From positions 1-48,688 of IMG/VR virus record IMGVR_UViG_3300027911_000020: 48,688 nt of DNA; one strand, written 5' to 3'. This document shows, one piece after another, positions 25,101-33,289 of the stretch; within the stretch, counting starts at the first letter, position 1, and every line of letters begins with the position of its first letter. The notes under the pieces were generated by a model. The model was not told where the DNA came from, did not search any database, and worked only from the letters and a program-made list of their open reading frames with translations. The position numbers were made by a program, and so were the translations under genes. Source of the stretch: a virus.

Positions 25101-25710
25101 CCGGCTCATTCATCCTCAACAGCCGCGGCAGGTACAGTTGCGTCCCGATAGTCACGCGCCGGTCGGACAGGTAGATGTCCGGCACTGCGGAGTCCAGAAC
25201 CCGTATCTTCACCAGCGGGATAATCTCTTGCGCTTGCGCCTGTAATGCCGTCCCGAGCGTCGAACCTGGAAACCGCGTGACCGTCGCGTTCACGCTGTAC
25301 GTCGGACCTGTGGTCGGAATCTCCACGAACGTCAGGCCCACCGAACAGGTAGCGTTCGTCAGGTCCTCCACCGTCAACGGCGCATTGTCGAAGCACACCG
25401 TCTTGGTCGTAGTGGTTCCATCTTCGTTCGGCGCCGCATAGTAGAACGGCACGTTCGTGCCCTGTACGGAGTCAAAGAAGTCGCGCAACTGCTTCCGCGC
25501 CGCATTGCCCAGCGACTGCCGATGGAACTGATACCGAACCGCCGGATCGCCGTAGTGATACCGCTGCTCGATCTTCGCGTTTGCCGAGCCGAGCGTGTGC
25601 GTAATCACCTGGCGCTTGCGCGTCTTGCCGTGCGCGTAGTCAGTCACCAACGGAAAGGTGGCCGCCGGAGTGACGGATGGAACCGTGATGCGGCCGATAG
25701 TATCGCTCAT
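22108..25710 (-). CDS. fused tail hub protein (DUF2460-like + L/DUF2163-like + fibre domains)
   Basis: A 1200-residue fusion. Residues about 45-110 resemble the DUF2460 distal tail protein (YGDPAVRYQFHRQSLGNAARKQLRDFFDSVQG...VPFYY). Residues about 180-330 resemble DUF2163/lambda gpL (DIYLSDRRVTIGTQLYLP, VTLTFGNADRVM, RTCWRRYKKDGCPATG, several cysteines that may bind an Fe-S cluster). The middle (DWLQAILNSSLGYYTWSFGKLKIGSR) is gpJ/gp15-like, and the last 300 residues look like fibronectin-type or carbohydrate-binding beta domains. It would form the tail-tip hub between tape measure and tip fibre. Confidence 0.7.
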   Translation of the reverse strand: MSDTIGRITVPSVTPAATFPLVTDYAHGKTRKRQVITHTLGSANAKIEQRYHYGDPAVRYQFHRQSLGNAARKQLRDFFDSVQGTNVPFYYAAPNEDGTTTTKTVCFDNAPLTVEDLTNATCSVGLTFVEIPTTGPTYSVNATVTRFPGSTLGTALQAQAQEIIPLVKIRVLDSAVPDIYLSDRRVTIGTQLYLPRLLRMNEPGSDAIVTQSIDGSTDDVTLTFGNADRVMVQLANDTQLRWARVELSLFHVDDATALNGTVLQLWTGYVIDWHSDTGPEFTLKASDILSALTLSSPVGSVSRTCWRRYKKDGCPATGSIDTTHFPSGDPLTCDLGYNTPNGCMAHQAMQSYGATYCSPQSVVLRSGGIGFAFPGFLPVVGGPLGTFLGSVSTWYPRTSCIADSIFGGTLPEVWHNDDGQPQLGLPVACRIAAGRDEDQFYAALGIVGRGPIGAFTSPQMWTSYGAAHPDTFLGSTLDGQPNHGFQVDSNGALKSGAQPLYGLRQVTGADPVSATDYFSLGRVATTAAGWFTQASDGSLMLEVIGGGSAYNKVYSAGTAFCEIRRTKPNSDPLTAPGQHVMMAMISKGLAGLTWSGPGSRSSVAGCVNPVWVAVNTYLSATGLLGVSAGTQETYFDVAAAVAAATIADTSVAKIIGTGTETQYRFKGVIDSRKPTRDWLQAILNSSLGYYTWSFGKLKIGSRVNASAVSSFTSGNILFQSLSLIPVSPKFEKLTVQFSDQEYQFQNNTVDYVDQDLAARNNRVQNPLASQFAVSGCPTKSQAARIAIVRSREEMGGVNQAEQDAARVATWRSTVLALDTEAGSVVSIADPDIPGGTMNFRVQSMRINRDWSVDLVGKTVTASMYDATVGPKPADVQPGPVPTESVRDSDVPHDLFFGASSSSYAPPGYLELIGLAFGDPTNTDTISSAAFAVYFVDDSLTADGHLTAGITAGATSISVDGWGSISTGDMVIVDSEILLIGTKTGLSAAVTRAQKTSGVSGGASAHSSGAALQKVLTVLRNEAFPPGFFYGIGTGDVNPQLIYWKADIALSNMRVLAADGYVVNAYGPSDTYTANWTGGLDNGILTGSPAASSGVTLQVGGTLAIGSNLAPVVALNADRQPQSVSVHLKTAPTGAALTCQINLGGTLWMTLTVPAGATSVSATSGQLSAAGQLTSGSLITLDVTATGTTFPGSDLSVFIYF

Positions 25711-25713
25711 AAG

Positions 25714-26121
25714 TTACGCCACCTCGATCAATTCAACTGTGCAGTCCGCCCGCGGGATGTACGTAGACTGATTCCAGTCGCCGTTAAAGCGGACGGTATA
25801 CCTTCCCTGCGTCGAAGCTCCCGTTCCGTCGTAGTTGGAGCCGACGGCATACCCAGTCGCCGGCTCCTTGGGGCTGTAGAAGTAGAACGCCCCGTGCTGA
25901 TTCGCCTTCCAAAAGGTCCACAGCGTGGCGAGCACCGCCGGAGTCAGCCGCTTCCTCAGCGACCATGACCGCCGGCTGATACTCACCATCGCTGTGGATT
26001 GCCGCGCTCCGTCGTGATACTCATTCACCCGAGACGCCCATTCCCGCTTCTCCGTGAACGCCGTACACAGAGATTGCGGAAGCACCCCGACGGGCGCGGC
26101 ATTTAGCACACTACCTGGCAT
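25714..26121 (-). CDS. distal tail protein, DUF2460-like
   Basis: A 135-residue protein located directly after the tape measure gene, the usual place of the distal tail protein. Its central RRSWSLRKRLTPAVLATLWTFWKANQHGAFYFYSPKEP matches the R...L...L..FF...G..F.F pattern of DUF2460, and it resembles the N-terminal segment of the next gene, implying a duplicated module. It would form the ring joining the tail tube to the hub. Confidence 0.65.
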   Translation of the reverse strand: MPGSVLNAAPVGVLPQSLCTAFTEKREWASRVNEYHDGARQSTAMVSISRRSWSLRKRLTPAVLATLWTFWKANQHGAFYFYSPKEPATGYAVGSNYDGTGASTQGRYTVRFNGDWNQSTYIPRADCTVELIEVA

Positions 26122-26133
26122 GTGTTTTCCTCT

Positions 26134-29100
26134 TTAGAATGCGACCGTATCCGGAGAGAACGTCATGATCGCCCCGTTCACCCGCGCCGAGCTGGCCAGC
26201 CCGCCATTCACCGCGGCACTGGCCACCTGCCGCGGACTACCGGCGATGCCCGCCGCAACACCGGTAGCCCACAGGTTCGTCGTCTGCTCGGGAGACACCA
26301 TCACGGTCACTCCGCCCCCGAACGGATTACCCGTCGGAATCGTGGACCCCGCCGGACCCGACACCGGAAGGTTGGACGTGTACGTGTACGGCGTGCCGTT
26401 GTTGTACACCGCGCCCTGCCGGAGCCCGCTCGACTGCACCAGATTGACGCCGTGCGGATCGTTCAGAAACAAGTTACTCTTCTGCCCGGTATTCTCGGCA
26501 ACCAACTGAAGCAACTGCCGAACCTCCGGACTCCGCACCGCCGAACTTACATGACCGCCGTAACTCTGCTTCGCGATTGCCGCGATCTGCTTTGCCGTGG
26601 CGGTATCGATATTCAGGGAGTAGATCTGCTTAACGAGCCGCTTCGCCTCATTTTCAGGAGTCTCAACGCCCGCGAGCTTCTCTCCGATACCGATCAGCGC
26701 GCCCGCCGCGCCACCTATCAGCGCACCCAACGGACCGCCCATCTGGAATCCCATCATCGCCCCGCCGGCAGCGCCCATTCCGACGCCTCCCCACGTGCTA
26801 CGGCTGGAACCCATCAATCCCTGCATCGCCAACATCGACCCGGCCGCCCCGAAAGCGGGAGACCGCCCAATCGCGTTCGCGTACCCGCCCACCGAATCGA
26901 GCGAGATAGACTGATTACCGACCTGTGCCCACCGGCCGCCGTTCGAATCGGTACTGATGTTACCAAGCCCAATCGCAGACTTCAGACCCGACAGCATCCC
27001 ACCGAAACCGCCGCGGCCCATGCCCATGATTCCCGACAGCGGACTTCCGCCACCCCCGGCGCCTGCCACCGTACCGCTACCGAAGCCGCCGAAGCCGCCA
27101 GCCCCGCCGGCAGCCGAAGAGAACCCGCCGCCGCCCGATACAGCCGAAGCCGCAATCGAAGGTAACGAGATCCCACCGACACCCGCCGGCATCGCCACCG
27201 CCGGAGCCGCCATCCCCATCGCTCCCGCCAGGACGGCCGTCAACGTCGCCATCGCCGCCGAGTTCTGCGCCGTGACGGCCGTATTCATATCGGTGGCCAT
27301 CTTCATCGGGTCCGACTTCGCCCCGCCGCCGAACATCCCTTTGAAGAATCCAGCGACACCGCTCTGTCCATCGGCCCCGTAAATGATCGGCTTCAGAACG
27401 TTCGCCGTCATCCCCGCAAGCCCTTCCGTGATCGGCTTGAGCACCGCCGCGTGGATCGTGTCTTTCAACTGGCCGCCGAACTGCCCAGGCTTCGTCAAAA
27501 GCGTATTCCACAGACCTTCCGATTCGCGCTTGAGCATATCCATCTGCTGTTTCTGTAGCTCAAGTTGCTTCATCAGCGCTTCTTCTTGCGCCTCCGCGAT
27601 CTGCTTTTGCACGTCCTTTTGCGCTTGCGCGATCTCAACCGATTTCTTAGCCGCGTTCTCCTCTTTCGAGATCCGATCCGCTTCGACTACGGCCAGTTGC
27701 TTCGCCAGTTCCAGCCGGATCTGATACGTCGCCCGGATCGCATCCATCCCGGACAACCCGCTCAACCCGACCATCCGCTCCGCCCTGCTCGCGTTCCGGT
27801 TCAGCGTATCCCGCCGCCCCTGCATGTTGATGGATTCGATCTGATCTTTCGCCGCGAACCCTTCGCCCCACTCTTTCATCTGCTCTTTCGACGGTTCGAA
27901 CATCCCCATCCGGCGCTTCTGCCGATCAGCCTGTTCCTTACGGTCCTCCGCTTCGAACGCCGCCCAATCTTTCTTAAACACGGCGGACGCCTGCTCATCG
28001 GCAGCCTGGCGGATCTTCGCGATGTCGCCCTCGACACCCTTCAGCTTCTCCGCCTGTTTCAGCAGTAGATCCCGCTGATAGTAGATCTTGCCCGTTGCCG
28101 AGAGTTCCGCCTCATCGCCTTTCTTCTCGAACTCGCCCGCCGCGCGCCGGAATTCCTTCAACTGCTCAATCACATGCTTGCCGGCTTCGATCCGATCTTT
28201 CAGGCCCTGGACCTTTTTCTCCGCGGCGCCATACTCCGACACATCTTTTACCGAACTGACACCGACCTCCGGTTTGGACAACTTACCGAGCGCCGCTTCC
28301 GCCGCCTTCAGTTGTCCCGCCAGGCCTTCCGATGCCTGATACGACAGCACCGCGGCATCCGCCCGCTTGCGCTCCTCGATCTTGCCCGTGTAGGACACAG
28401 CGCTATCCATCGCCAGCGCGTCAGCCCATCCGCGCCTTCGGTCCACCGATGCGCCGAACCCCGCCGCCCGTGCAGCCTCTTCGTCCTGACGTTGCGTCCG
28501 CGGAGCCCACTGTCCGAGATTCACGCCCCGCTTTTGCAGATCGTCAATCGAGTACTCATGGCCGCCCTTATCCTTGAACGCAATCGTTACCAGAGCCGCC
28601 AGAGGTTCCTTGATCTTGCGCGTGAACCGTTCCCACAGCACCTCCGCCTCAGTGACGTTCTGGTGATATTTCTCCCACCGCGCCAGATCTTCCTCAGTCG
28701 CCCCCAGTCCCAACTCTTTCGCGCGCTTCACGTGCTCATTGAGCCCCGTGATTACCGGGATAGCTTCGATGCCCACTTTCTTGAACAGAGCCATCGCCGC
28801 GGCATCGCGCTCCACTCCCGCCGGCAGCTTACCGAGCCCTTCGGAGATCTCCAACAACAGGCTGGAAGTAGGCTTCATCTCGCCCGTCATCCCGCGGAGA
28901 TCGACCCCCATGTTCCGGAGAGTTACCCGCGCCTTCTCGCCCTTGCTCGATTGCTCATCCGCCGCTTCCGACAGGCCCTTCATCATGCGCTCGAAGATCG
29001 ATACGTCCTGTCCGGCCATGCGCGCCGCAAAGCCGAACTGTCCGACCTCCTTCGATCCCAACCCGGTCCGCAACTCCACGTTCTTAATCTGGAGTCCGTA

Positions 29101-29658
29101 CTCCGCCAGGCCCTTCGCCGCTTCAAACCCGGCCACCGCAACGGTACCGAGCGTCGCCGCCACCGCGGTTACCGCGATCCCCACCGGCCCCATAGCCTCC
29201 AGGACTCCCGCAGCCGCGCCCTTGATCGATTGCAACGGACTCTCAATCGAGCCCTTGACCCCCTCCGCGAATTTCTGCCACCGCGATCCACCGCCGCCCG
29301 ATTCCGCCGCGATCATCTTCTCGTACGCCTTCGTGATCGCCTGTACCGCGCGCTCCTCCTGCCCCCACTTACTGATGAGCTGATCCCGCTGGGTGATCAG
29401 CCGCTCAACGCCGGTCTTACCGGCCATCTCCGCCTGTTTCTGCATGGAACCGAGCAGACGGTCAAGCGAATTCTTACTCTTGTCCGTTACCCGGACAAGT
29501 CCCTCTCCGTAAACCTGCCACTCACGGCCCGAACGGTCCAACACCGTCTTGGTCTTTTTCTCGTGATCGTCAAGCCCGCTATTGGCGCGATTAATCGCAG
29601 CTATCGCCGGACGGTCATCCAGGCTGATTACGCCATCCGTCATCATGTTGCTGTCCAT
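26134..29658 (-). CDS. tail tape measure protein
   Basis: At 1174 residues this is among the longest genes and sits at the tape-measure position after the tail chaperones. The N-terminal two thirds are heptad-rich coils (AAEKKVQGLKDRIEAGKHVIEQLKEFRRAAGEFEKKG). There is an early hydrophobic segment (GPVGIAVTAVAATLGTVAVAGF) and, near residues 1000-1060, Gly/Ala/Met-rich membrane-like stretches (MQMGGPLGALIGGAAGALIGIG). By the usual 0.15 nm per residue, the tail would be roughly 170 nm. It determines tail length and enters the host membrane during DNA injection. Confidence 0.93.
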   Translation of the reverse strand: MDSNMMTDGVISLDDRPAIAAINRANSGLDDHEKKTKTVLDRSGREWQVYGEGLVRVTDKSKNSLDRLLGSMQKQAEMAGKTGVERLITQRDQLISKWGQEERAVQAITKAYEKMIAAESGGGGSRWQKFAEGVKGSIESPLQSIKGAAAGVLEAMGPVGIAVTAVAATLGTVAVAGFEAAKGLAEYGLQIKNVELRTGLGSKEVGQFGFAARMAGQDVSIFERMMKGLSEAADEQSSKGEKARVTLRNMGVDLRGMTGEMKPTSSLLLEISEGLGKLPAGVERDAAAMALFKKVGIEAIPVITGLNEHVKRAKELGLGATEEDLARWEKYHQNVTEAEVLWERFTRKIKEPLAALVTIAFKDKGGHEYSIDDLQKRGVNLGQWAPRTQRQDEEAARAAGFGASVDRRRGWADALAMDSAVSYTGKIEERKRADAAVLSYQASEGLAGQLKAAEAALGKLSKPEVGVSSVKDVSEYGAAEKKVQGLKDRIEAGKHVIEQLKEFRRAAGEFEKKGDEAELSATGKIYYQRDLLLKQAEKLKGVEGDIAKIRQAADEQASAVFKKDWAAFEAEDRKEQADRQKRRMGMFEPSKEQMKEWGEGFAAKDQIESINMQGRRDTLNRNASRAERMVGLSGLSGMDAIRATYQIRLELAKQLAVVEADRISKEENAAKKSVEIAQAQKDVQKQIAEAQEEALMKQLELQKQQMDMLKRESEGLWNTLLTKPGQFGGQLKDTIHAAVLKPITEGLAGMTANVLKPIIYGADGQSGVAGFFKGMFGGGAKSDPMKMATDMNTAVTAQNSAAMATLTAVLAGAMGMAAPAVAMPAGVGGISLPSIAASAVSGGGGFSSAAGGAGGFGGFGSGTVAGAGGGGSPLSGIMGMGRGGFGGMLSGLKSAIGLGNISTDSNGGRWAQVGNQSISLDSVGGYANAIGRSPAFGAAGSMLAMQGLMGSSRSTWGGVGMGAAGGAMMGFQMGGPLGALIGGAAGALIGIGEKLAGVETPENEAKRLVKQIYSLNIDTATAKQIAAIAKQSYGGHVSSAVRSPEVRQLLQLVAENTGQKSNLFLNDPHGVNLVQSSGLRQGAVYNNGTPYTYTSNLPVSGPAGSTIPTGNPFGGGVTVMVSPEQTTNLWATGVAAGIAGSPRQVASAAVNGGLASSARVNGAIMTFSPDTVAF

Positions 29659-30087
29659 CTATGCCACCTTTCCGACTCGCACCAGTTCAGCGGCTCGAAT
29701 CGCCTGCGAAACAAGTTCCTGAATCTGCTTCTTATTGCTCGGCGAGAACCAGAACACCGCTTCCCGGTTCTGATTCATCGCCGCGATCCGCGCCGCCTCA
29801 GGATTGTCGAAGCCGATCCGCACCTCATTCGGCTTCGAGCTGATCACGCGGATAGACCGCATCGTCAGACCGCGCCACACCAGGTCACGGATGCCCTGAA
29901 GCCCCTTAGCCGCCTTGCGGTCTGGATAGCCCCGCTTCCCGTTGCGCCCCGGCTTCAGCGGCTTGGACGCCGCATCCGAGACATTCTGGCCCTTGCGGAT
30001 GCGCGCCTGCACACCCGCAATCACCAGGCTTCCGATGGTGGCCATCTGCTCGCCCGACAGTGGCCGATAAACGAAGCGTTTGCTCAT
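29659..30087 (-). CDS. tail morphogenesis-type protein, 142 aa
   Basis: A basic protein (RKGQNVSDAASKPLKPGRNGKRGYPDRKAAKGLQGIRDLVWRG) with a compact alpha/beta C-terminal half (VRIGFDNPEAARIAAMNQNREAVFWFSP). It resembles small virion-morphogenesis proteins (gpG/HK97 gp10-like) in size, charge and location between tail chaperone and tape measure. The ATG overlaps the preceding stop (ATGA). Confidence 0.55.
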   Translation of the reverse strand: MSKRFVYRPLSGEQMATIGSLVIAGVQARIRKGQNVSDAASKPLKPGRNGKRGYPDRKAAKGLQGIRDLVWRGLTMRSIRVISSKPNEVRIGFDNPEAARIAAMNQNREAVFWFSPSNKKQIQELVSQAIRAAELVRVGKVA

Positions 30088-30482
30088 GGTGTTTGATCTC
30101 GCTTCTGCAATTCCCGCTGGTAGCGGTCCCGCTCATCCTTGAGCACCTGGAGTCCCTTCACCTCTTCCGCCGTGACCTCACTCCATGGCACAGCGAAGTT
30201 GGCAGTGTCGAACTCCAACTCCAACACCCGCTCGAACAAGCGGCCCGCGTTCGAGTGTGCGCGCACGTGTTCCAGTTCGAGCATCGGACAGCGGTCGCAC
30301 CGGTTCACCACGCACACCCGGCCGCCGCACTGTGGACACTCACCCGGCGCGCTGGTATCGTCCACCTCGCGCCGGGTTCCGCACTTCTGACACGTCACAT
30401 CGTTCGCATCCGGGCAGGCCCGCGGCCCATCTTCGCCGCCGTCGCATAGTTCGTGAGCCCGCACCGAACGGTAAATCAGCAA
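30084..30482 (-). CDS. T-like extension of tail assembly chaperone (zinc ribbon), reached by -1 frameshift
   Basis: This frame stays open up to the slippery site at 30524-30530, and its own possible start (TTG, 30482) lacks a clear ribosome site, so it is probably made mainly as a fusion to the upstream chaperone. The region encodes two zinc-ribbon pairs (CQKCGTRREVDD, CPQCGGRVC, CDRCP), then AHSNAGRLFERVLELEFDTANF and a charged coil. From the shift point it adds 146 residues, giving a G-T fusion of about 357 residues. The zinc ribbons would recruit the tape measure or tube protein. Confidence 0.7.
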   Translation of the reverse strand: MLIYRSVRAHELCDGGEDGPRACPDANDVTCQKCGTRREVDDTSAPGECPQCGGRVCVVNRCDRCPMLELEHVRAHSNAGRLFERVLELEFDTANFAVPWSEVTAEEVKGLQVLKDERDRYQRELQKRDQTP

Positions 30483-30517
30483 CCGGAGAGGAACCGGGTT
30501 CGGCCACTCATCCGGCG

Positions 30518-31156
30518 CTAGAAGTTTGGGTCAAGCGCCGGGTCCAGGTCATCGATAGCCTGCACCAGTTCCACCACGACGGCGGACTTGTGATGCGGAG
30601 GCGTATCCGTCGCCTTGAATGACGCCGCGTACCCCTCGATCTTGCCGGCCACCGAATCGTACAGCGCCACGGCCGGCTCGATGCGGTACCGAAGCTCCTC
30701 TTGACCGTGCGGCAGGTCCGTCGCCGATACCACCGTGCGGCGATACACCGTGATGTCCCGCTGCGTCGGAATCCGAAGCACATGGACCGTCTCGCCGAAC
30801 GGCGTCTTCAGCGTGATCCGGTATTCATCCCCGGCGCGCTGGCAATCCGTGACCTCGCAGTACGTGAGCTTCGACACCGCGTTAGCGGCTTCGTACTCAT
30901 CGAACTCCGCGCCCTTGTCCTGCCGGATCTTGTTGAACAGATCCAGGTCCGCTTTCAGGTTCGGAATGAACTCGGTCTGAGACTTACGCCTGCCGAGCGT
31001 CCGGCGGATCGACTTCTGCTGATCCAGACGTTCCAGCATCTGCGCATTCGTGGGCAATCCCAGGACAGCCGTCTTGGGCGGATTGGCGACCTTCACTGTG
31101 ACGCCTTTCAACTCGACACCTTCAATCGTGACTACCGGCAATTCTCCGTACAGCAT
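30518..31156 (-). CDS. tail assembly chaperone, G-like
   Basis: A 212-residue protein in the lambda G position (after the tail tube, before the tape measure). It is alpha/beta with a central NLKADLDLFNKIRQDKGAEFDEYEAANAVSKLTYCEV and a C-terminal HHKSAVVVELVQAIDDLDPALDPNF. The last codons contain the heptamer CCCAAAC followed one codon later by the TAG stop, exactly as in genes that use programmed -1 frameshifting to make the GT fusion. It binds the tape measure during tail assembly. Confidence 0.72.
   Translation of the reverse strand: MLYGELPVVTIEGVELKGVTVKVANPPKTAVLGLPTNAQMLERLDQQKSIRRTLGRRKSQTEFIPNLKADLDLFNKIRQDKGAEFDEYEAANAVSKLTYCEVTDCQRAGDEYRITLKTPFGETVHVLRIPTQRDITVYRRTVVSATDLPHGQEELRYRIEPAVALYDSVAGKIEGYAASFKATDTPPHHKSAVVVELVQAIDDLDPALDPNF
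30524..30530 (-). promoter_or_regulatory. slippery heptamer CCCAAAC for -1 frameshift
   Basis: Read on the minus strand the zero-frame codons are GAC CCA AAC TTC TAG. CCCAAAC fits X XXY YYZ, and both tRNAs can re-pair with CCC and AAA. After a -1 slip the frame continues CTT CTA GCG CCG without a stop to 30084. Downstream CCGG segments (30508-30515 and beyond) could form a stimulatory stem. Confidence 0.65.
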
Positions 31157-31190
31157 GTTCGTAATTTCCTCTCTTGTTTTAATGGGTTGT

Positions 31191-31244
31191 GAAACAAAAG
31201 CGCCGGACCTTCATCGGCACGGAGAATGCCTCAGGTCCGGCGCT
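31191..31244 (-). terminator. intrinsic terminator after the tail tube gene
   Basis: A perfect 12-bp stem (AGCGCCGGACCT at 31199-31210 with AGGTCCGGCGCT at 31233-31244) is followed on the minus strand by TTTTGTTT. It lies 29 bases after the tail tube stop. It would reduce transcription of the chaperone and tape measure genes relative to the abundant tube protein. Confidence 0.85.
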
Positions 31245-31272
31245 GGCTTATCAGCCAATCGTTGGGAGTGAA

Positions 31273-32286
31273 CTACTGAGCAATGGCGCCAATCGAGCAC
31301 TTGGAAGTGATCGTCAGAACGCCGTTCGTCGCATCGTACTGAGGCGCGCCCGTGATCGTCACCGCGACGATGCCGTCCGCCTCCGTGTTCTCCACCATCT
31401 GAAACGCCATCTTCTGGAAGGTGAACGTCACCGTGTTGTTGGCGTCATACTGCACCGTCAGGACAGCCGTCCCCGTGGTCTGTCCGGTCAGCGCGGCATA
31501 TTCGGTCGATCCCGACAGCAATCGCACCGTGATTTGGAAGCTCGGCACGCGCGCCCCGATCTCCATCCGGCCGCGGATCTGGCATCCGTTCTGAGTACCC
31601 GAGCCAGGGAAGAATCCGGCATTCAGGTTCAGGTTGTTTTTCCATCCGATGGACCCGGACAGAACGCGCTTCGTGCCGACGTAATCCACGCCGTTGACGG
31701 TCAACGCCATCGACGCCGCCAGCATGTTGGTTTCGGTTTGCAGCGCCGGCACAGTGATCGCGCTCGGCGTGGTGACCTTGCCGGAGCCCACCCAGTTGAC
31801 GGTCATCTTGGACGAAGAACGTCCCGGACCGTAATTGAACTGGTAGAGCCAATCCTCCACCGCGTTGCCGACGTACAGGTTATCGACCGCGCTTCCGCCG
31901 CCCTCCGACACCTGCTCGATCAAACTGAAGTACGGCAACTCCAGCGCCGTACCCGGATCGATAGGAGTTATCGTGTAATTGTACGGACCGCTGCCCGTCA
32001 CAACCACGTTGCCCAAACCGAACGCCGTCGCCCACGTCACGAACTCGGCGGACGCATACTTCTCCAACCGGTTCGCCACGTCGTAGTGAGACGGAAAGGT
32101 CTGAGTGATAAACTCGTGCCCCTTACCGATCTCCGTCGCGTCATTCTCGAACACCGGCCGCGGCGTGGTCAGATCCGCGTTGATCTTCTTGAACCGGAGA
32201 AACGAAGCGGCCAACGTCGCCGTGGCAATATTCGTCTGTTTCCCCTTGCCCAGACCCATGATTAACTGCTGTACTCTCGCTGGCAT
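31273..32286 (-). CDS. major tail tube protein
   Basis: A 337-residue, beta-rich protein with few cysteines located between the tail terminator-type genes and the chaperones, the position of lambda V. Features include an N-terminal MPARVQQLIMGLGKGKQTNIATATL, the segment EFITQTFPSHYDVANRLEKYASAEFVTWATAF, and VNGVDYVGTKRVLSGSIGWKNNL and TGTAVLTVQYDANNTVTF strands. It forms the stacked hexamer rings of a non-contractile tail. A terminator directly follows it, as expected for a gene needing high expression. Confidence 0.88.
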   Translation of the reverse strand: MPARVQQLIMGLGKGKQTNIATATLAASFLRFKKINADLTTPRPVFENDATEIGKGHEFITQTFPSHYDVANRLEKYASAEFVTWATAFGLGNVVVTGSGPYNYTITPIDPGTALELPYFSLIEQVSEGGGSAVDNLYVGNAVEDWLYQFNYGPGRSSSKMTVNWVGSGKVTTPSAITVPALQTETNMLAASMALTVNGVDYVGTKRVLSGSIGWKNNLNLNAGFFPGSGTQNGCQIRGRMEIGARVPSFQITVRLLSGSTEYAALTGQTTGTAVLTVQYDANNTVTFTFQKMAFQMVENTEADGIVAVTITGAPQYDATNGVLTITSKCSIGAIAQ

Positions 32287-32289
32287 CCG

Positions 32290-32433
32290 TTACTCCCCCT
32301 CTCCGGCCGGAGCATCCGGCTTGACTTGCTCATAACCTCGCACCATGTACGGCACCAGGTTCGCGGGAGTCGCCTCGACCTCTACCGTGTCCTTCGTGTG
32401 CGGGTGGCGAAGTGTTACCTTCTCTACTGCCAT
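32290..32433 (-). CDS. small head-tail/tail region protein, 47 aa
   Basis: The frame MAVEKVTLRHPHTKDTVEVEA...ANLVPYMVRGYEQVKPDAPAGEGE opens exactly at the stop of the previous gene (TGATG) and closes three bases before the tail tube ATG, so it fills the space with no gap. It has a short beta strand and acidic tail. A hub or neck accessory role is likely from position alone. Confidence 0.55.
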   Translation of the reverse strand: MAVEKVTLRHPHTKDTVEVEATPANLVPYMVRGYEQVKPDAPAGEGE

Positions 32434-32921
32434 CAGTTGTCCCCCATTTCGGGGAGAACAAACTCCCCGCGAAATATGTCGATCTGATCCTCATCGAGCA
32501 GATGAGCCACGCTCGGAGTATCCATAATGTCCAGCTCCGGAAGAATGTTGATGTTCCGGATATTCTGACTCGATCCCGCCGGCAGTCGATTGCAGATCAT
32601 CCACCACAGGTCTTCATACCCGACAGGATCGACATTGCCCGCCATGTTGCCCATCCGAAGATACACAGCGATGCGATGCTTCCAGACCTGGTAACCGTTG
32701 AAGTCACCTCCCTGAGTCCCCTCCCACGCCACCCGAATCGACGGAGCCGGCATCTTGTATATCGCCTCCGCCAGGCGATTCTCCGCACCGGCCCGGTAGT
32801 GGAACGCCGTAATTCTAAGATCCGCGTTGCCGCCGGTTGTCACCGTCATAGCCGTGGCCAGTTCAGGAATCTCACACAGCACTGCCACTACCGCATCGGT
32901 GATCAGCTTCGGATTCAGCAT
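32433..32921 (-). CDS. tail terminator / minor tail protein (U-like)
   Basis: A 162-residue protein of the neck region, starting one base inside the stop of the preceding gene. It shows KLITDAVVAVLCEIPELATAM, then GDFNGYQVWKHRIAVYLRMGN and GYEDLWWMICNRLPAGSSQNIRNINILPELDIMDTP, an alpha/beta layout found in tail-terminator (gpU/gp17-type) proteins that end tail tube growth. The assignment rests mainly on order in the lambda-type module. Confidence 0.6.
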   Translation of the reverse strand: MLNPKLITDAVVAVLCEIPELATAMTVTTGGNADLRITAFHYRAGAENRLAEAIYKMPAPSIRVAWEGTQGGDFNGYQVWKHRIAVYLRMGNMAGNVDPVGYEDLWWMICNRLPAGSSQNIRNINILPELDIMDTPSVAHLLDEDQIDIFRGEFVLPEMGDN

Positions 32922-33220
32922 TACGTAGCCCTCAACTTCAAAGTGATCCCGTTACCCGTGGTGTCCGCCTTCAGATCCTCCACGAAGTACTCGGTACCCT
33001 TGTACGTCACCCGATCCCCGCGCGCCGCCGGATCGGTGGCCCAAAACCACACCACGCTAGGGTCCGGACCGTTCCCGCCAGGCACGGTATCAACCCCAAC
33101 GATAGGCACCGGGTCAAGCCATCCGCCGGAGCCGTCCTGTGGGGTAAGTGTTGCCGTCGCGCCGAACGCGGATAACATCGCGACGTTGGCGTCAGCTTCG
33201 ATATCAAACCATCCCGACAT
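32921..33220 (-). CDS. head-tail joining protein (FII-like)
   Basis: A 99-residue beta-barrel-like protein with VTYKGTEYFVEDLKADTTGNGITLKLRAT at the C-terminus. The closing strands and size match head-tail stopper proteins (lambda FII, SPP1 gp16-like). It is the first gene after the major capsid gene and its hairpin, and overlaps the next start by one base. Confidence 0.7.
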   Translation of the reverse strand: MSGWFDIEADANVAMLSAFGATATLTPQDGSGGWLDPVPIVGVDTVPGGNGPDPSVVWFWATDPAARGDRVTYKGTEYFVEDLKADTTGNGITLKLRAT

Positions 33221-33242
33221 AAGGCGTTAACCCGGAAGCGAA

Positions 33243-33281
33243 GCCGGGAAGGTGTCACCCGCAAGGGCAAACCTTCCCGGC
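33243..33281 (-). terminator. strong hairpin after the major capsid gene
   Basis: An 11-bp perfect stem (GCCGGGAAGGT at 33243-33253 with ACCTTCCCGGC at 33271-33281) begins nine bases after the capsid stop. No U-tract follows, so it may be a partial terminator or an RNA-stabilising structure rather than a strict terminator. The neighbouring CCCGG...CCGGG could form an alternative fold. Confidence 0.5.
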
Positions 33282-33289
33282 ACGGCGCT

